A stretch of 64,000 bases of DNA from Stenogyne calaminthoides (Eukaryota; Streptophyta; Magnoliopsida; Lamiales; Lamiaceae): positions 1,474,453-1,538,452 of the forward strand of contig JBBCBC010000030.1 in assembly GCA_037126765.1 (NCBI GenBank), written 5' to 3'. The position numbers and the translations under genes were made by a program. The stretch's first letter is position 1. Every line of letters begins with the position of its first letter. The notes beneath the pieces were generated by a model, which did not search any database, had not been told where the DNA came from, and worked only from the letters and a program-made list of their open reading frames with translations. Of this stretch, positions 11,952 through 24,306 are shown piece by piece.

Positions 11952-14370
11952 ATCTCCCACTTATACTCAAAGTCCGCTTTTAAGTATACTACAACACGTC
12001 TCGAGTAGTCCGTGACATCTAATGTCACCTACATCTAACCTAATAATTTCTCCCACTTATACAACGGTCTTGACACCCATTCCACTCACATGTCTCGAAT
12101 GTATTCGTGAGGCAGACGCTGACAATGAATGGATCTCGCTTAGTCGCCCTCGTGACGCTTATCTTTGCCACATCTATACCTTTAACGATTTTTCGATAAG
12201 ATGTCTTTCCTTTAATGTGTTTGTTTGGGGACTCTTGGTTCTCTTGAAAGCGGATATTGCTAGACAAATTGCAAACACCATCCAAGTCCACTAAGAAGAT
12301 CTAGAGCTCAATCGATTCTTTTCTTCGCTTCACAAGCAGCTTACTTTACCCGAGTCCCATGGTTGAGTTTGATGCATTTTACCTTCACACTCGTCCATTT
12401 GATGGCTACACTTCCCAAATGGAAACACACTAAGATAATTTTCGAATCTAAATCGATTGGAAATCCGAAGTCCATGTGGCCGTCTTGATTGGAGTATATC
12501 GATCGATAAATCAACATTCTATCGAGTTCTTTTCGTAAACTCGTAATGTTTTTAACTGGCCCAATTCGCTTTCCTCGAAGTTACTCGATTTGCTACCATG
12601 GGCAAAGCATATTTGTGACACAAAGAATGCATACATAAGGTTTCAATCATTAGAAGCACAAGGAATACCTTTCATGTCATCTATCTCCTTTCGCCTTAGG
12701 GAACATTTTCTTGGATAGATGGATTCCAAGTCCGAAAAAATAATCCTTTCTTGGAATCTTGCATCTTTGAATTGTTTCAAAAACCGGTGTTTGGATAACC
12801 CGACCATCCTTTTCTTGTGATCTTGATCCCAAGGATGTGTCCGGTTTTCCCTAAGTCTTTCATATCAAACTGTTTTGAAAACCATGCCCTTACGCCCGAT
12901 CACACCTTCACATCGTTCCCGATGATCACAATGTGATCTACGTCCAAAAGATTAAGAATACCAATGTTCCAAACACGTTTTTATACATAACTTTCAAACT
13001 CGTTTTGATCAAAACCCATAAGACTTTATAACATGATCAAAACTTTGGTTCCAAGTTCGGGATGCCCTGTTTGAGTCCGTAAATGGACCTCTTGAGCCAA
13101 ATTGGGTGTTCTTGGCTTTGTTTCAATGAAAACTGGGGTTGTTGCATATGGATCTCTTTATCAAGACTTCCGTTAAGGAAAATTTCTTGATATCCATTTG
13201 CCAATTCAAAGTCGAAAATGCGCAAAGAATCGATAAGAGAATACGGATGGACTTAAGCAAGGCTATGGGCGAAAAAGTTTCCACATAATCGATCCCTTTC
13301 TTTAAAAGTATAACCTTTTCGCCATTAGTCTTGCTTTTAAAGGTTTCAACCTTCCCGTCCGATCCTCTTTTCCTCTTATATACCCACTTGCATCTAATGG
13401 GTTTGACCCCATTAAGTGGTTCGACTTGCTCCCCACACTCTATTATGAAACTCATAGAACCCACTTCGCTTTTGTTTTGCCAAGAAACTACATCCTTATC
13501 TTGGAAAAATCATATGTCCATGGGTGCGATTAGGGAATCAAGTTCGAGGACTCTCCTATTCCCATGAATATAGTTCTAACAACCCTCCCACTATAACGAG
13601 GGTTGCCAGAAAACGATCGTTTGGTATATCATCCAAATGCAAGACCGAGGTTTGCCCTCTAAGCTCATTTAAGGTAATTGGATTCCAAAATCTAAAGTGG
13701 GTGCGGATGTCCACCTTTTGATCTTGGAACTATAGAACATTCACCTTTTTGTTCCTCGGGGTATCCTACAAAAACAAGCCTTTAATTTTCGATCGAGGAT
13801 CCAATTTACCCGTTTCCTTGTCCAACAACGTGGGCGGACACCCCAAAGTTCTCATGTGTTTTTTACTAGACTTGCGCCTCGGGTCCACAATATCGGGGAA
13901 CCGATTTGGATAGCACCAAGTTCGTAATATAAGTCATTTTTTCCAAAATATATTAAGCGACTCGGGAAGATCCGTGTAACTCATCATTGATCTAACCATT
14001 TCCAAAAGAGTTATGTTGCTTCGCTCTGCAAAATGCGTTGAGTGGGATACAATCCCTTCATCGATAAGTAGTACAAAAACTCATTGTCGAGGTATTCGCC
14101 TCCACGATCGGATCGTAGAGACTTGATCACGTTTTTTCCATATGATTCTCCGCTTGAGCCTTAAATTCTTTAGAATTTCTCAAAGGTCTAAAGATTCATG
14201 CTTATAAGGAAAAACCTTGAGTAATCATTAATAAAATTACTCATAACCTCCTCTTGCTTTGGTTGACATTTGACTACATACATCTATGTGAGCGATCTCT
14301 AACACTTCTTTAGCCCCATTCCCTTGGCTCCAAATGCCATCTTGGTCATATCACCCTCCAAACATGATTG
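11952..14370 (-). pseudogene. A2 pol remnant (RNase H, reverse transcriptase, integrase)
   Basis: Aligns along its length with A1 7539-10175. Recognisable pieces are WVYKRKRGSDGKVETFK, KEIHMQQPQ and SIYGLKQG at 13037-13464, and nucleotide-level matches to the integrase region at 13700-14300. The YVDD region near 12935-12955 is unreadable. Dozens of small gaps and substitutions break all frames. The 8-base integrase deletion of A1 and A4 is present near 14230. Confidence 0.85.
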
Positions 14371-15420
14371 AGGTTGGAATCGATTCAACTTGGAGACGCC
14401 TCGGTGAACCATCTTTCACCAACCTTTGGATCCTCTTTGGATTTATATGACCTAATCTTAGATGCCAAAGAAGTGTCTCGTTCACGATGAACGTTTTCTT
14501 TTCTCGAAAATTGATGTGTTATAGGATAAGATTAATTGTATAGAGATTTTCCATCAATGTCCATTCAGATACACTCATCATTTCAAAATGATGTCATTCT
14601 TATTAGAAGAAACTTAGTGTCCTTTAATAAAATTTTAGAAACCGAAAGTGAATTCTTTCTAAAGCTGGGAACATAAAGATAATCTCAAAAAAAACTTTAT
14701 CTTCAAAAAGATAGGTGCACTTCTCCCATCGCTTTTAATCGCTACTACATGTAGCATTCAATTTTACGTGAGTACTAATAATCGTTACTACCGTAGCATT
14801 ACAATATTCGCCACTTCACGTAAGCATTGCAATGTCTTCTACTTTCGTGAATTTTACCCAAAGGTGATGAGGATCTCACTCCCACTATGTTGCCGGATCA
14901 TTTAGAACAAATGAAATAACATGATTAGTGGATCAAATTATCAACCACCCACGAATGAGAAGTATACGCCGCTAAACAAGTTTCAACAACTAGTGTATGA
15001 GAATTACCTTTCTTTCCGTCCTTTTGGGGGTTTTAAACCTCCATCTCTCACCGCAGCCTTAAGCACTTCCTCTTTGGATTTTCCTTGACACAACAAGCAT
15101 TCTCATCTTACCATCGCTTTGGCAACAGATTGAGTTTTATTGCTTATGGCCTTTGGTCCTCTTCTTTATCTTGCCTACCCTTGGCCTAGAAGATTCTCAA
15201 AGCTTGAGTTTGGTGCCTTATCATCATTTAGTCCAAAAGTTTGCAAACAAATTTAGCGAGGCCAAAATATTCGGGAAGATACCAAATTCATCCGAAAATG
15301 CGACTAAATCTCAAGTTTGTTCGGGATGGGCCATCTATTTTGAAACGTAATCCCTCACGGGTTTTTCCTCCACCATTTTCAGCGCACACATCTTGAAGGT
15401 GATCCGGACGAGTCCCGCAT
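14371..15420 (-). pseudogene. A2 pre-integrase, protease and gag remnants
   Basis: Minus-strand pre-integrase sequence (GLIKRIQ-like zinc-binding region) lies at about 14375-14540, then protease-linked sequence with a decayed 26-bp repeat block (14740-14855), and gag-like sequence at about 15150-15400 that matches A1 and A4. No frame longer than about 65 codons survives. Confidence 0.7.
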
Positions 15421-17038
15421 GTTTTTCATTTCATCGATTTTTGTGTGTCAAAATCCATGCATTAGGACAATTATAATTTTCCAATCAATATAGTTTCCAT
15501 ACATATTGTATTGACTTTAAGTATAATAATGGATTAAAAGGTAACGACATCTTTGAACTAAAATAAATAACTATAACAAAACAAGTATATCAAAGGTTCG
15601 ATCACATTTCATCATATTTAAAATCTCGAAAAAAATATGAACATGCATATCCAACATCTTGTTTAAATAAGCCACGTTTGGGTCATTATTTAAACACATT
15701 CAAGCGGGTTACAAACAAGAATGGTTACAAACCCTTAATATCCAGATTAATAGTTGGCTCCCCTTGACCAATATAAAATTGACGGGGACTTGAGGAGAAG
15801 TATATGCATATCAATTTTATACCTAAGTAATAACCATGATTAAATACAGATTACTATTTCGCTTTTGATCGAGCCTCGTTGGGAGGGTCATCGTCGCCAC
15901 TAGTAATAACCCACAATCATCCGTTTGGAATTCATTCATGTGAAACCTATCTTTTGACCGTCCCGTGGGGGGAATTTCTCCAAAAGAATTCACAAATAAA
16001 TAAATCATGGAGGTCAAAATTAATTCAATTTTATTATCCGGAATAAAATTGTCAATTAATTATTTAAAACATACTTAGTAATTTTGAAGTTGAGATTTTT
16101 TCATTTGGCAACCCTCATGCACACACATTTAAACAAATTAAATAAAGCATAAGATAGCACAAATAAATCAAGCAAAACAAAAAAAAATAAACATATTGGG
16201 CACAAATTATCCAACTGTCATGGTTTGATTTTTCTTCACTTGATCTTGAAGAAACACGTCTCGAATTTCTCCCACTCGTTCGTCTCGAAAAAATTGCTTC
16301 GTCTCGAACCGCCATGCCAAGCAGCTCGCAGCCGGGATGCACGCCCGCATCCGGCCGGCCACTTGGCCTGGGACAGCCTAGGCAGCCTCGGCACCGCCTG
16401 GCAGGCCACGCCCGCCAGCGCCTCGGCACGCCTCGGCAGGAGTCGGCAGTCCTCGGCAGGCGACGCGCGCGTCCGCGCGCATCCGCGCGCGCGCGCTCGC
16501 CCGCCTCCGCCTCGCCCGCGACATCGGCCTCGCCCGCGTCTCCGCGCGCGCCCGTGCGCGCGCCCGCGGCGTCCGCCCGGCCTGGAGCACGCACCGCCCG
16601 TGCGCCGGCCTGCATCTCGCGCGCGCTCGGCCGGCCCGGCCTCGCCCTGCGCCCATGCGTGCCAGCGCGCGCCCGCGCCGCCTACGCCTGGTTCTGGATT
16701 TTGTCCTTTAATTCTTCATCTCTTCGTTCCCGATCCGGTTACAATTTATTTACAAAAAATAAATAAACCTAGATCTAGACTAGTCTATTACATTGATCAA
16801 ATCAAACAAATCCTAGTCTACTCGTGGATTTTCTCACGAGGCAAAACAAATCCGAGCGAATCAATTAAAAAAACCACAGCTTTATATGCATGCAAAATAA
16901 AAACATTAAAATCCATGACAATTGGATACCGCAAAAATAGATCTAGCAATTCTACTATCAAATTTCAAATTTAATGTCCGTGAATTAAATTACAATTTAA
17001 AAATTCAGAGCCTCAAACCAAGTGGCTTTGATACAGGT
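15421..17038 (-). other. A2 untranslated leader with primer-binding site and GC-rich block
   Basis: About 1.6 kb between gag and the 5' LTR without a credible frame. The primer-binding site (minus strand TGTATCAAAGCCACTT, a degenerate initiator-Met-tRNA complement) abuts the LTR at 17023-17038. A block of roughly 380 bp at 16305-16690 is extremely GC-rich with runs of CGCG, in contrast to its AT-rich surroundings. Homologous but much less extreme blocks occur in A4 (59450-59800) and A1 (about 20995-21100). Confidence 0.8.
16305..16690. repeat. GC-rich low-complexity block in the A2 leader
   Basis: Repeated GCCTCGGCA, CGCCCGCG and GCGCGC motifs. Long frames here on both strands (up to 249 codons) result from the lack of stop codons in GC-rich DNA and give Ala/Arg/Pro-rich low-complexity peptides. 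They are not genes. Confidence 0.85.
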
Positions 17039-18884
17039 TGTTGGGGAATGAGTTGCACAGATCTATTCGGGGTGAATATTTAAATACAAATTTAATTCAT
17101 TAATTATTACTAGCATGAATTAATCCTATATTAATTCAAATAATAATTGCAACAACATATCATGCATATAAAAAACCACGTAAAACCCACGATGCGGAAT
17201 CTACGAGTTTACGTGAACGCACTCTCTGGGATGGCAGCGTGTCTTGGTCGGACGGACTAACCAAAAGGACTTCCCAAGTATTCCTTAGCCCTTGCTCGAC
17301 AATCCGGTGGAAGGATTCTTGTGAACATTTAACAAAAGGAAAAAATAAAATTTGTTGCACCACCTTTGTGGATTTACTAATTTTTCAAAGACATGGAATT
17401 GTACTTGGGAATGAACTAATCATCCCCTATTTATAGAGAGAGGGTGGCACGAAATTTTGGTGATTTTTCAATGTGGAAAAAGACTTTTCTTGGTCACCAA
17501 GAAATTTTGAATATATCTCATATATATTTTTTTCCCATAATTAAAATATTCCACAAAAATCCACTTCCTCTATTTTATGGTATGGAATTTTCGAAAATTT
17601 GAGGTGCAAGATTTCCAAGATTTGGATCTTCTTGAATTTATGAGATATTCTTGTATTTCAAGAAATACATATCTTCCATAATATCTTTTCAAGAAAATCA
17701 AAAAAATCTTTCTTGCCCTCTATTTTCAAAAATTTCGAAAATATCTTAATGAATAACCAAGTGGGAGATTTCTTGAATTTAATGAGATAATCTTGTATTC
17801 CAAGAATACATATCTTCATTCCATAACAAAATTCAAAGAAAATCTTTTCTCCTCTTTTATTCATAAATTTGAAATATCATTGGAAAATATAAGCAACAAT
17901 ATTTATTTTATTTTAATCACCTTTTTAGGTTATTGGACTATATGTTGGGCTACTCGGGGGGCCTTTAGGAGAATTAAGATTGGACCTTCTAATGGATCTT
18001 GAATATCTAATATTGAGCCACAATATAATTCAAGCCCATAAATATTAATTAATCCCACTACATAATTAATATTGCACTATCCATCTTAACCCATATTACA
18101 AATAATATGGCTCCCGGTCATTATTTCCCGTGTTTAAGATTATCTAGCCCATTAATTAATTCAAGCCCTTTGAAATAGCTTTCCATTAATTAATATCTTT
18201 TATCCTTGGTCAAGGAACGGTTCAACATTATTATCCATACCGGAAACAAATTCCACTTGCAAGATTTGGTATGATAAAACTTATGAACCTCGGGGGCAAA
18301 TCAAACAAGCGATGCTTGAACACGATTCTTCGTAATAAATCTTAGCAATCACATGTGACCAATAATATTGCCCAAGATAAAAAGTATTGAATCTCTCACC
18401 GATTCGCTACCCATGATAAGTCAAAGCAATAGTTACCAATCCCACGTGATCCTATTTAAGGGGACGAAGGTTAAGAAACAACGATCCACCGAGGTCTAAT
18501 TCTTCCTTGTTCGGGATTCAAGAATTTATCCTCCCATGAGGTCCTATTCAAATGAAGATCGGTCATGCACTAGTGTAATCTCTTGGTCAAGACAAACCAA
18601 TCGAGCCTTACACCTCAACCTTTCGCGATGGTTGTTCATTTCCATCTAGGTCGTGAATGGCGTATTTTATAGTTACAAGGAGTTAATTTAATCCGTGATC
18701 GGGTATCACTAAATTAACTACTGTAACACGATTTAATTATTGAACAGTTTACGCAAAGAAATATATATAACATTCAATCATATTTAAAGCATCGATGATA
18801 AACAATTTATTTCAAGAATAAGTCCGAAATTCAGGTTTTGATTATACAAAGTAAAAAGCATACTTTTCAAGATAATCCCCAACA
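17039..18884 (-). repeat. A2 5' LTR
   Basis: 1846 bp, TGTTGGGG...CCCCAACA. It directly abuts the primer-binding site on the left and the GATTC duplication on the right. Confidence 0.95.
17428..17435 (-). promoter_or_regulatory. TATA box in A2 5' LTR
   Basis: Minus-strand TATAAATA followed by GGGGATGA, the same relative place in every family A LTR (for example 60530-60537 in A4), about 1.45 kb into the LTR. This leaves roughly 390 bp for R and U5. The call rests on conservation of the motif and its position. Confidence 0.6.
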
Positions 18885-18889
18885 GATTC

Positions 18890-20060
18890 GCGAAGAATTC
18901 GTTCAACTTAGAGAATTCCAACTGAAATCTTTCACCAACCTTTGGATCCTCTTTCGATTTAAATGACCCAATCTTAGATGCCAAAGAAGTGTGTCGTTCG
19001 CTTTTTCTTTTGTCGGAAATAGTTGATGTGTTATAGGATGCATTTCGTGAGTGGTGTGCAAATTAATTGTATAGAGATTTTCCATCAATGTCCCGTATGA
19101 GATACACTCATCATTTCAAAAATGATGTCATTCTTATTAGAAGAAACTTAGTGTCCTTTAATCGAATTTTAGAAACCGAAAGTGAATTCTTTCTAAAACC
19201 GGGAACATAAAGATAATCTCAAAAAAAAAACTTTATCTTCAAAAGATAGGTGCATTTCTCTCATCGCTTTAACTACTACTCATGTAGCATTGCAATGTTT
19301 TGCGTAGTATTGCAATAATCGTTACTATCGTAGCATTGCAATATCCGCCACTTACATTAGCATTGCAATGACTTCTACTTTTCGTAACATCACCCGGTGT
19401 GATGAGGATCTCACTCCCACTAAGGCGGATCATTTTGAACCCATGAAGCCAACATGATTAGTGGATCTCGTTATAACCACCCACGAATGAGAAGTAACGC
19501 TAAACAAGTTTCAACAACTAGTGCGTGAGAATTACCTTTGTTTTCCGTCCCTTTTTTGGGGTTGGAACAGCAAAACCTCCATTGTCCTCTCTCACCGCAG
19601 CCTTAAGCACTTCCTCTTTGGATTTTTTCTTGACACAACAAGCATTCCTCATCTTACCATTGCCCTTGGCAATGATTGAGTTTTATTGCTTATGGCCTTT
19701 GGTCCTCTTCTTTATCTTGCCTACCCTTGGCCTAGAAGATGAAGACGGACCACATCTTTATCAAAGCTTGAGTTTGGTGCCTTATCACCATTTTGCCGAG
19801 ACCAAAAGCTTGCAACAAATTATAGCGAGGCCAAAATGCTCAAAAACTTTTTTTGGGCAGAGAGTGAAGTACCAAATTCATCCGAGTGTCAGATCATAAT
19901 CTGCACTTTCGAATCTCAAGTTTGTTCGGGGATGGGCCATCTATTTTGACTCCCTTACGGGTTTGCCCTCCACCATTTTCAAGAATGGACGCGTCTATAA
20001 AGGTGATCGGACGAGTCTGCATGTTTTGATTTCGTCGGTTGGCTCATCGAAAAAAATCCA
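18890..20060 (-). pseudogene. A1 pre-integrase, protease and gag remnants
   Basis: Continuation of A1 to the right of A2. Frame 18903-19088 has LLWHLRLGHLNRKRIQRLVK, the His-containing zinc-binding start of integrase. Then come the protease-linked region with a decayed 26-bp tandem repeat (about 19275-19395), a zinc-knuckle-like Lys-rich part near 19560-19740, and gag sequence at 19800-20060 that corresponds to A4 58250-58510. None is continuous. Confidence 0.75.
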
Positions 20061-21364
20061 CTTGTGCTTTTGTGCAGTTAGGACAATTATAATTTTCCAA
20101 TCAATATAGTTTCCATATTGTATTGACTTTAAGTATAATAACGTTGGATTAAAAAGTAACGACATGCTGAACTGAAATAAACAACTATATGCAATAGCAC
20201 AAGTATATCACAAGATTCGATTACATGCATCATATTTAAAATTTCAAAAAAAAATATGAACATGCATCAGCCAACATCTCAAAACAGTTTAAATAAGCCA
20301 CATGGGGTGGGTCATTATTTAAACACATTCAAGCAGGTTACAAACAAGAACAATTACAAACCTTTAATATCCAAATTAATAGTTGGCTCCCACTTGACTA
20401 ATATAAAATTGACAGGGACTTCGGGGAAGTATATGCATATCAATTTTATACCTAAGTAATAACCATGATTAAATACAGGACTATTATTTCGCTTTGAACG
20501 AGCCTCGTGGGGAGGGTCATCGTCGCCACTAGTAATAACCCACAATCATCCGTTTGGAATTCATTCATGTGAAAGCTATCTTTTGATCGTCCCGTAGGGG
20601 GAATTTCTCCAAAAGAATTCACAAATAAATAAATCATGGAGGTTAAAATTAATTCAATTTTATTATCCGGAATAAAATTGTCAATTAATTATTTAAACAT
20701 ACTTAGTAATTTTGAAGGTGAGATTTTTCATTTGGGCAATTCTCATGCAAACACATTTAAACAAATTAAATAAAGCATAAGATAGCACAAAATAAATCAA
20801 ACAAAACAAGAAAAATAAACATATTGGGCACAAATTATCCAATTGTCATGGTTTGATTTTTCTTGGCTTGATCTTGAAGAAACACCGTCTCGAATTTCTC
20901 CCACTCGATCGTCTAGAAAAAAATGCTCCATCGGTAAAAAAAGCCAAACCGGGACGAGATCCCTGCCTGCTTGATCAAATTTTGAAAAGGCACCCTCCAC
21001 GCCTCGGCGACGCAGCGTAACGCTGGAGCGTCGGGGCGCCCGCCTCGCCGCGCCGCCAGCGACCGGATAGGAAGCGTCTTGCGCGGCCTGATTTTGTGGT
21101 TCGTGGCGTTATCCGATCCGAGATCTAGACTAGTCTATTACATTGATCAAATCAAACAAATCCTAGTCTACTCGTGGATTTTCTCACGAGGCAAAAGCGA
21201 AACCGACGAATCAGGGTTTAATGCATGCATAAATAAACACATTAAATTCCATGACAATTGGATTTGCAAAAATAGATCTAGCAATTCTACTATCAAATTT
21301 CAAATTTAATTTAATTAAATTACAATTTAAAAATTGAGCAAAAAGAAGTGGGCTCGATCTGAGT
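20061..21364 (-). other. A1 untranslated leader
   Basis: Homologous to the A2 and A4 leaders but with a shorter GC-rich block (about 20995-21100). The primer-binding site next to the LTR at 21365 is garbled (AGTGGGCTCGATCTGAG on the plus strand, where a GCTCTGATACC-like sequence is expected). Confidence 0.75.
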
Positions 21365-23205
21365 TGTTGGGGAATAAGTTGCACAGATCTATTCGGGGTG
21401 AATATTTAAATACAAATTTAATTCTTTAATTATTACTAGCATGAATTAATCCTATATTAATTCAAATAATAATCCAACAACATATCATGCATATAATAAT
21501 TCACGTAAAACCTACGCATGCGGAATTCTACGAGTTTACGTGAACGTACCTCTTGGGATGGCAACGGTGTGGCTGAATAGACTAACCGTAAGGACTTCCC
21601 AAGTATTCCCTTAGCCCTCGTTCGACTATCCGGTGGAAGGATTCTTGTGAACGATTTAACAAAAGGAAAATAAAATATGTTGCACCACCTTTGTGGATTT
21701 ACTAATTTTTCCAAAGCACATGGAATTGTACTTGGGAATGAAAAGAATCATCCCTATTTTATAGAGACTAGGGTGGTCGAAATTTTGTGATAAAAACAAT
21801 GTGGAAAAATCTTTTCTTGATCTCCAAGAAATCTTGAATATATCTCCTATATTTTTTTCCCATAATTATAATATTCCCAAAAATCCCACTTACTCTATAT
21901 GTATGGAATTTTCGAAAATAAGGGGTCCAAGATTTCAAGATTTGGATCTTCTTGAATTTATGAGATATTCTTGTATTTCAAGAAATACATATCTTCCATA
22001 ATATCTTTTCAAGAAAATCAAAAAAATCTTTCTTGCCCTCTATTTTCAAAAATTTCGAAATATCCCTTATGAATAACCAAGTGGGAGATTTCTTGAATTT
22101 AATGAGATAATCTTGTATTCCAAGAATACATATCTTCATTCCATAACAAAATTCAAAGAAAATCTTTCTCCCTCTTTTATCCATAAATTTCGAAATATCA
22201 TTGGAAAAATTAGCAACATTATTTATTTTATTTTAATCACCTTTTCAGTTAATGGACTATATGTTGGGCTACTCAGGGGGCCTTTAGGAGAATTAAGATT
22301 TGACCTTCTAATGGACCTTGAATATCTAATATTGAGCCACAATATAATTCAAGCCCATAAATATTAATTAATCCCACTACATAATTAATATTGCACTATC
22401 CATCTTAACCCATATTACAAATCAATATGGCTCCGGTCATTATTTCCGTGTTTAAGATTATCTAGTCCATTAATTAATTCAAGCCCTTTGAAATAGCTTT
22501 CCGTTAATTAATATCTTTTGTCCTTGGTCAAGGAACGGTTCAACATTATTATCCATACCGAAACTAATTCCCTTGCAAGATTTGGTATGATAAAGCTTAT
22601 GGACCTCCCAAGGGAACCGTCGAACAAGCGTGCTTGCACACGATTCTTAAGATTAAATCTTAGCAATCACATGTGACTAATAATATTGCCCAAGATAAAA
22701 AGTATTGAATCTCACTGATTCGCTACCCATGATAAGTCAAAGCAATAGTTACCAATCCCACGTGATCCTATTTAAGGGACGAAGGTTAAGAAATAACGAA
22801 CCACTGAGGTCTAATTCTTCCTTGAGATTCAAGAATTTATCCTCATGTAGGTCCTATTCAGTGCATCAGTCATGCACTAGTGTAATCTCTTGGTCAAGAC
22901 AAGCCAATTTGAGCCTTACACTTCAACCTTTCACGATGGGTTGTTCATTTCCATCTAGGTCGTGAATGGCGTACCTTTAGTTACAAGGGACTGTTAATTT
23001 AATCTTCTGTGATCTGGTATCACTAAATTAACTACAATGTAACACGTCGACGACTTATTGAAACGAGTTATCGCAATAAAAATATGTGTTACATTCGATA
23101 ATATTTAAAGCATCAGTGATAAACAATTTATTTCAGTAAATAAGTCTGAAAATTCAGTTTTGATTATACAAAGTAAAAAGCATAATTTCCAGTATAATCC
23201 CAACA
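21365..23205 (-). repeat. A1 5' LTR
   Basis: 1841 bp, TGTTGGGG...CCCAACA, followed by the AATAC duplication. It has the minus-strand TATA element TATAAAATAGGG at 21752-21763. Confidence 0.95.
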
Positions 23206-23210
23206 AATAC

Positions 23211-23379
23211 TTTTGACTCATTGTATTTGCCTCTTGTACGAAAAACACACGAAAATAGTGAATCTCCTGGCTTGGTAGTAGGGAGACGTAGTTTGTAATC
23301 GAGTAACCAAATTGTTTGTTCCTTAATTCGATTTGTTCCATTATTTTCTCCTATAATTGCTTTGGTTTAATTCCTAACA
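23211..23379 (+). repeat. family B 5' LTR, right part
   Basis: Resumes the LTR after A1 with CTCATTGTATTTGCC and CTTGGTAGTAGGGAG, and ends TTCCTAACA as in the related LTRs at 36333, 37457 and 38684. The primer-binding site TGGTATCAAGAGC follows four bases later. It differs from the other copies' TGGTATCAGAGC by an inserted A. Confidence 0.92.
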
Positions 23380-23425
23380 ATTTGGTATCAAGAGCATCGG
23401 GTTAAAGGGATCTGTGGGAGCAATT

Positions 23426-24112
23426 ATGATGGTGAAGGAAAACTTTGTTGAGAAGTTTGATGGAATGGATTTTGAATTCTGGAATTGCAGATCGAGGATT
23501 ACCTGTACGGTAAAGATCTGTATCAACCGTTGGGTGAGAAAAAGAAAAGATATGAAGGACGGCAGTGGTGGAAGTTCTTTGGATAGGAAGGAGATGAGTG
23601 TGGTTCGTCTGTCGTTATCCAGGAACGTCGCCCTACATACGGTGAAAGCAAAAACCACAAAGGAGATGAGTGTGGTTCGTCTGTCGTTATCCAGGAACGT
23701 CGCCCTACATACGGTGAAAGCAAAAACCACAAAGGAGATGCTGGAGATTTTGACTGAGATGTATGAAAAACCGTCTGCAGCGAACCAGGTTCATCTGATG
23801 TGGAGGTTATTCAACCTGAGGATGGCGGAGAATACCGTGGTAGCCAACCATCTCAACGAATTCAATATGATTATAGCTCAATTGAGTTTGGTTGAGATTG
23901 ATTTTGATGATGAAGTTCAAGCCCTAATTTTGTTGTCTTCTTTACCAAAAAGTTGGAGTGGGACGGTGACGGCTGTTAGTGCTTCAGCGGGTAAAGTGAA
24001 ACTAAAATTTGATGAGGTTAGAGATTTGGTCATGAGCGAAGAAATTCGCAGGAAAGAAGGTGTGGCACGGGAGGATCTCGCTTTGAGTCGCGGGAAACAG
24101 AGGCAGATCTGA
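23426..24112 (+). pseudogene. family B gag with an exact 72-bp duplication
   Basis: Begins MMVKENFVEKFDGMDFEFW; related leaders at 36380 and 38730 begin MMAEGKSPVEKLDGTDFGF, which supports this ATG. The middle has the Copia gag pattern MYEKPSAANQVHLMWRLFNL, NEFNMIIAQLS and LLSSLPKSW. The segment MSVVRLSLSRNVALHTVKAK plus TTKE is repeated exactly (23588-23659 and 23660-23731). Gag forms the virus-like particle. The frame stops at 24112, and the zinc knuckle follows out of frame at about 24183-24240 as YYKCHELGHWSARHK, with the first and last Cys of CCHC changed to Tyr and His. Confidence 0.88.
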
Positions 24113-24306
24113 ATCGAGGGAAGCCAAATTGGGGTAGATCAAGTCAAGGGAAAAGATAAGCCCAAGAAGGATAAGAGTAAAGTTGAGTATTACAAATGTC
24201 ATGAACTTGGTCATTGGAGTGCAAGGCACAAGAGAATGAACCAAAGAAGAATGACAACTCAATGTTATGTTGCTTTGATGAGGACTCGAGATGCATTGGT
24301 TTTTGA

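Larger units (their letters stand above)
10176..18884 (-). mobile_element. Copia element A2 (family A), nested in A1
   Basis: Complete LTR retrotransposon with target duplication GATTC (10171-10175 and 18885-18889). LTRs are 10176-11951 and 17039-18884. The uninterrupted target is visible in A4 at about 57343 (CATGATTCGCATGTTGG), which proves this is a simple insertion into A1 just upstream of the integrase zinc-binding region. Its coding part is far more garbled than A1 despite being the younger insertion, a contradiction discussed in the findings. Confidence 0.96.
5724..23205 (-). mobile_element. Copia element A1 (family A), interrupted by A2
   Basis: Complete LTR retrotransposon on the minus strand with 5-bp target duplication AATAC (5719-5723 and 23206-23210). 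LTRs are 5724-7538 and 21365-23205, both TGTTGGGG...CCCAACA. Without A2 and its duplicated GATTC it is about 8.77 kb. From the 5' LTR leftwards it holds a degraded primer-binding site, a leader with a short GC-rich block, gag remnant, protease and pre-integrase remnants, integrase, reverse transcriptase, RNase H and a polypurine tract (AAGTGGGAGAT in minus-strand sense). The two LTRs differ mostly by C/T and G/A changes, as expected from methylated cytosines after a fairly recent insertion. Confidence 0.96.

Noticed and set aside
16115..16974. Long open frames on both strands (up to 249 codons) over the GC-rich block
   Set aside because: Stop codons are rare in GC-rich DNA; the peptides are Ala/Arg/Pro low complexity, exist on several frames at once, and lie in a retrotransposon leader.
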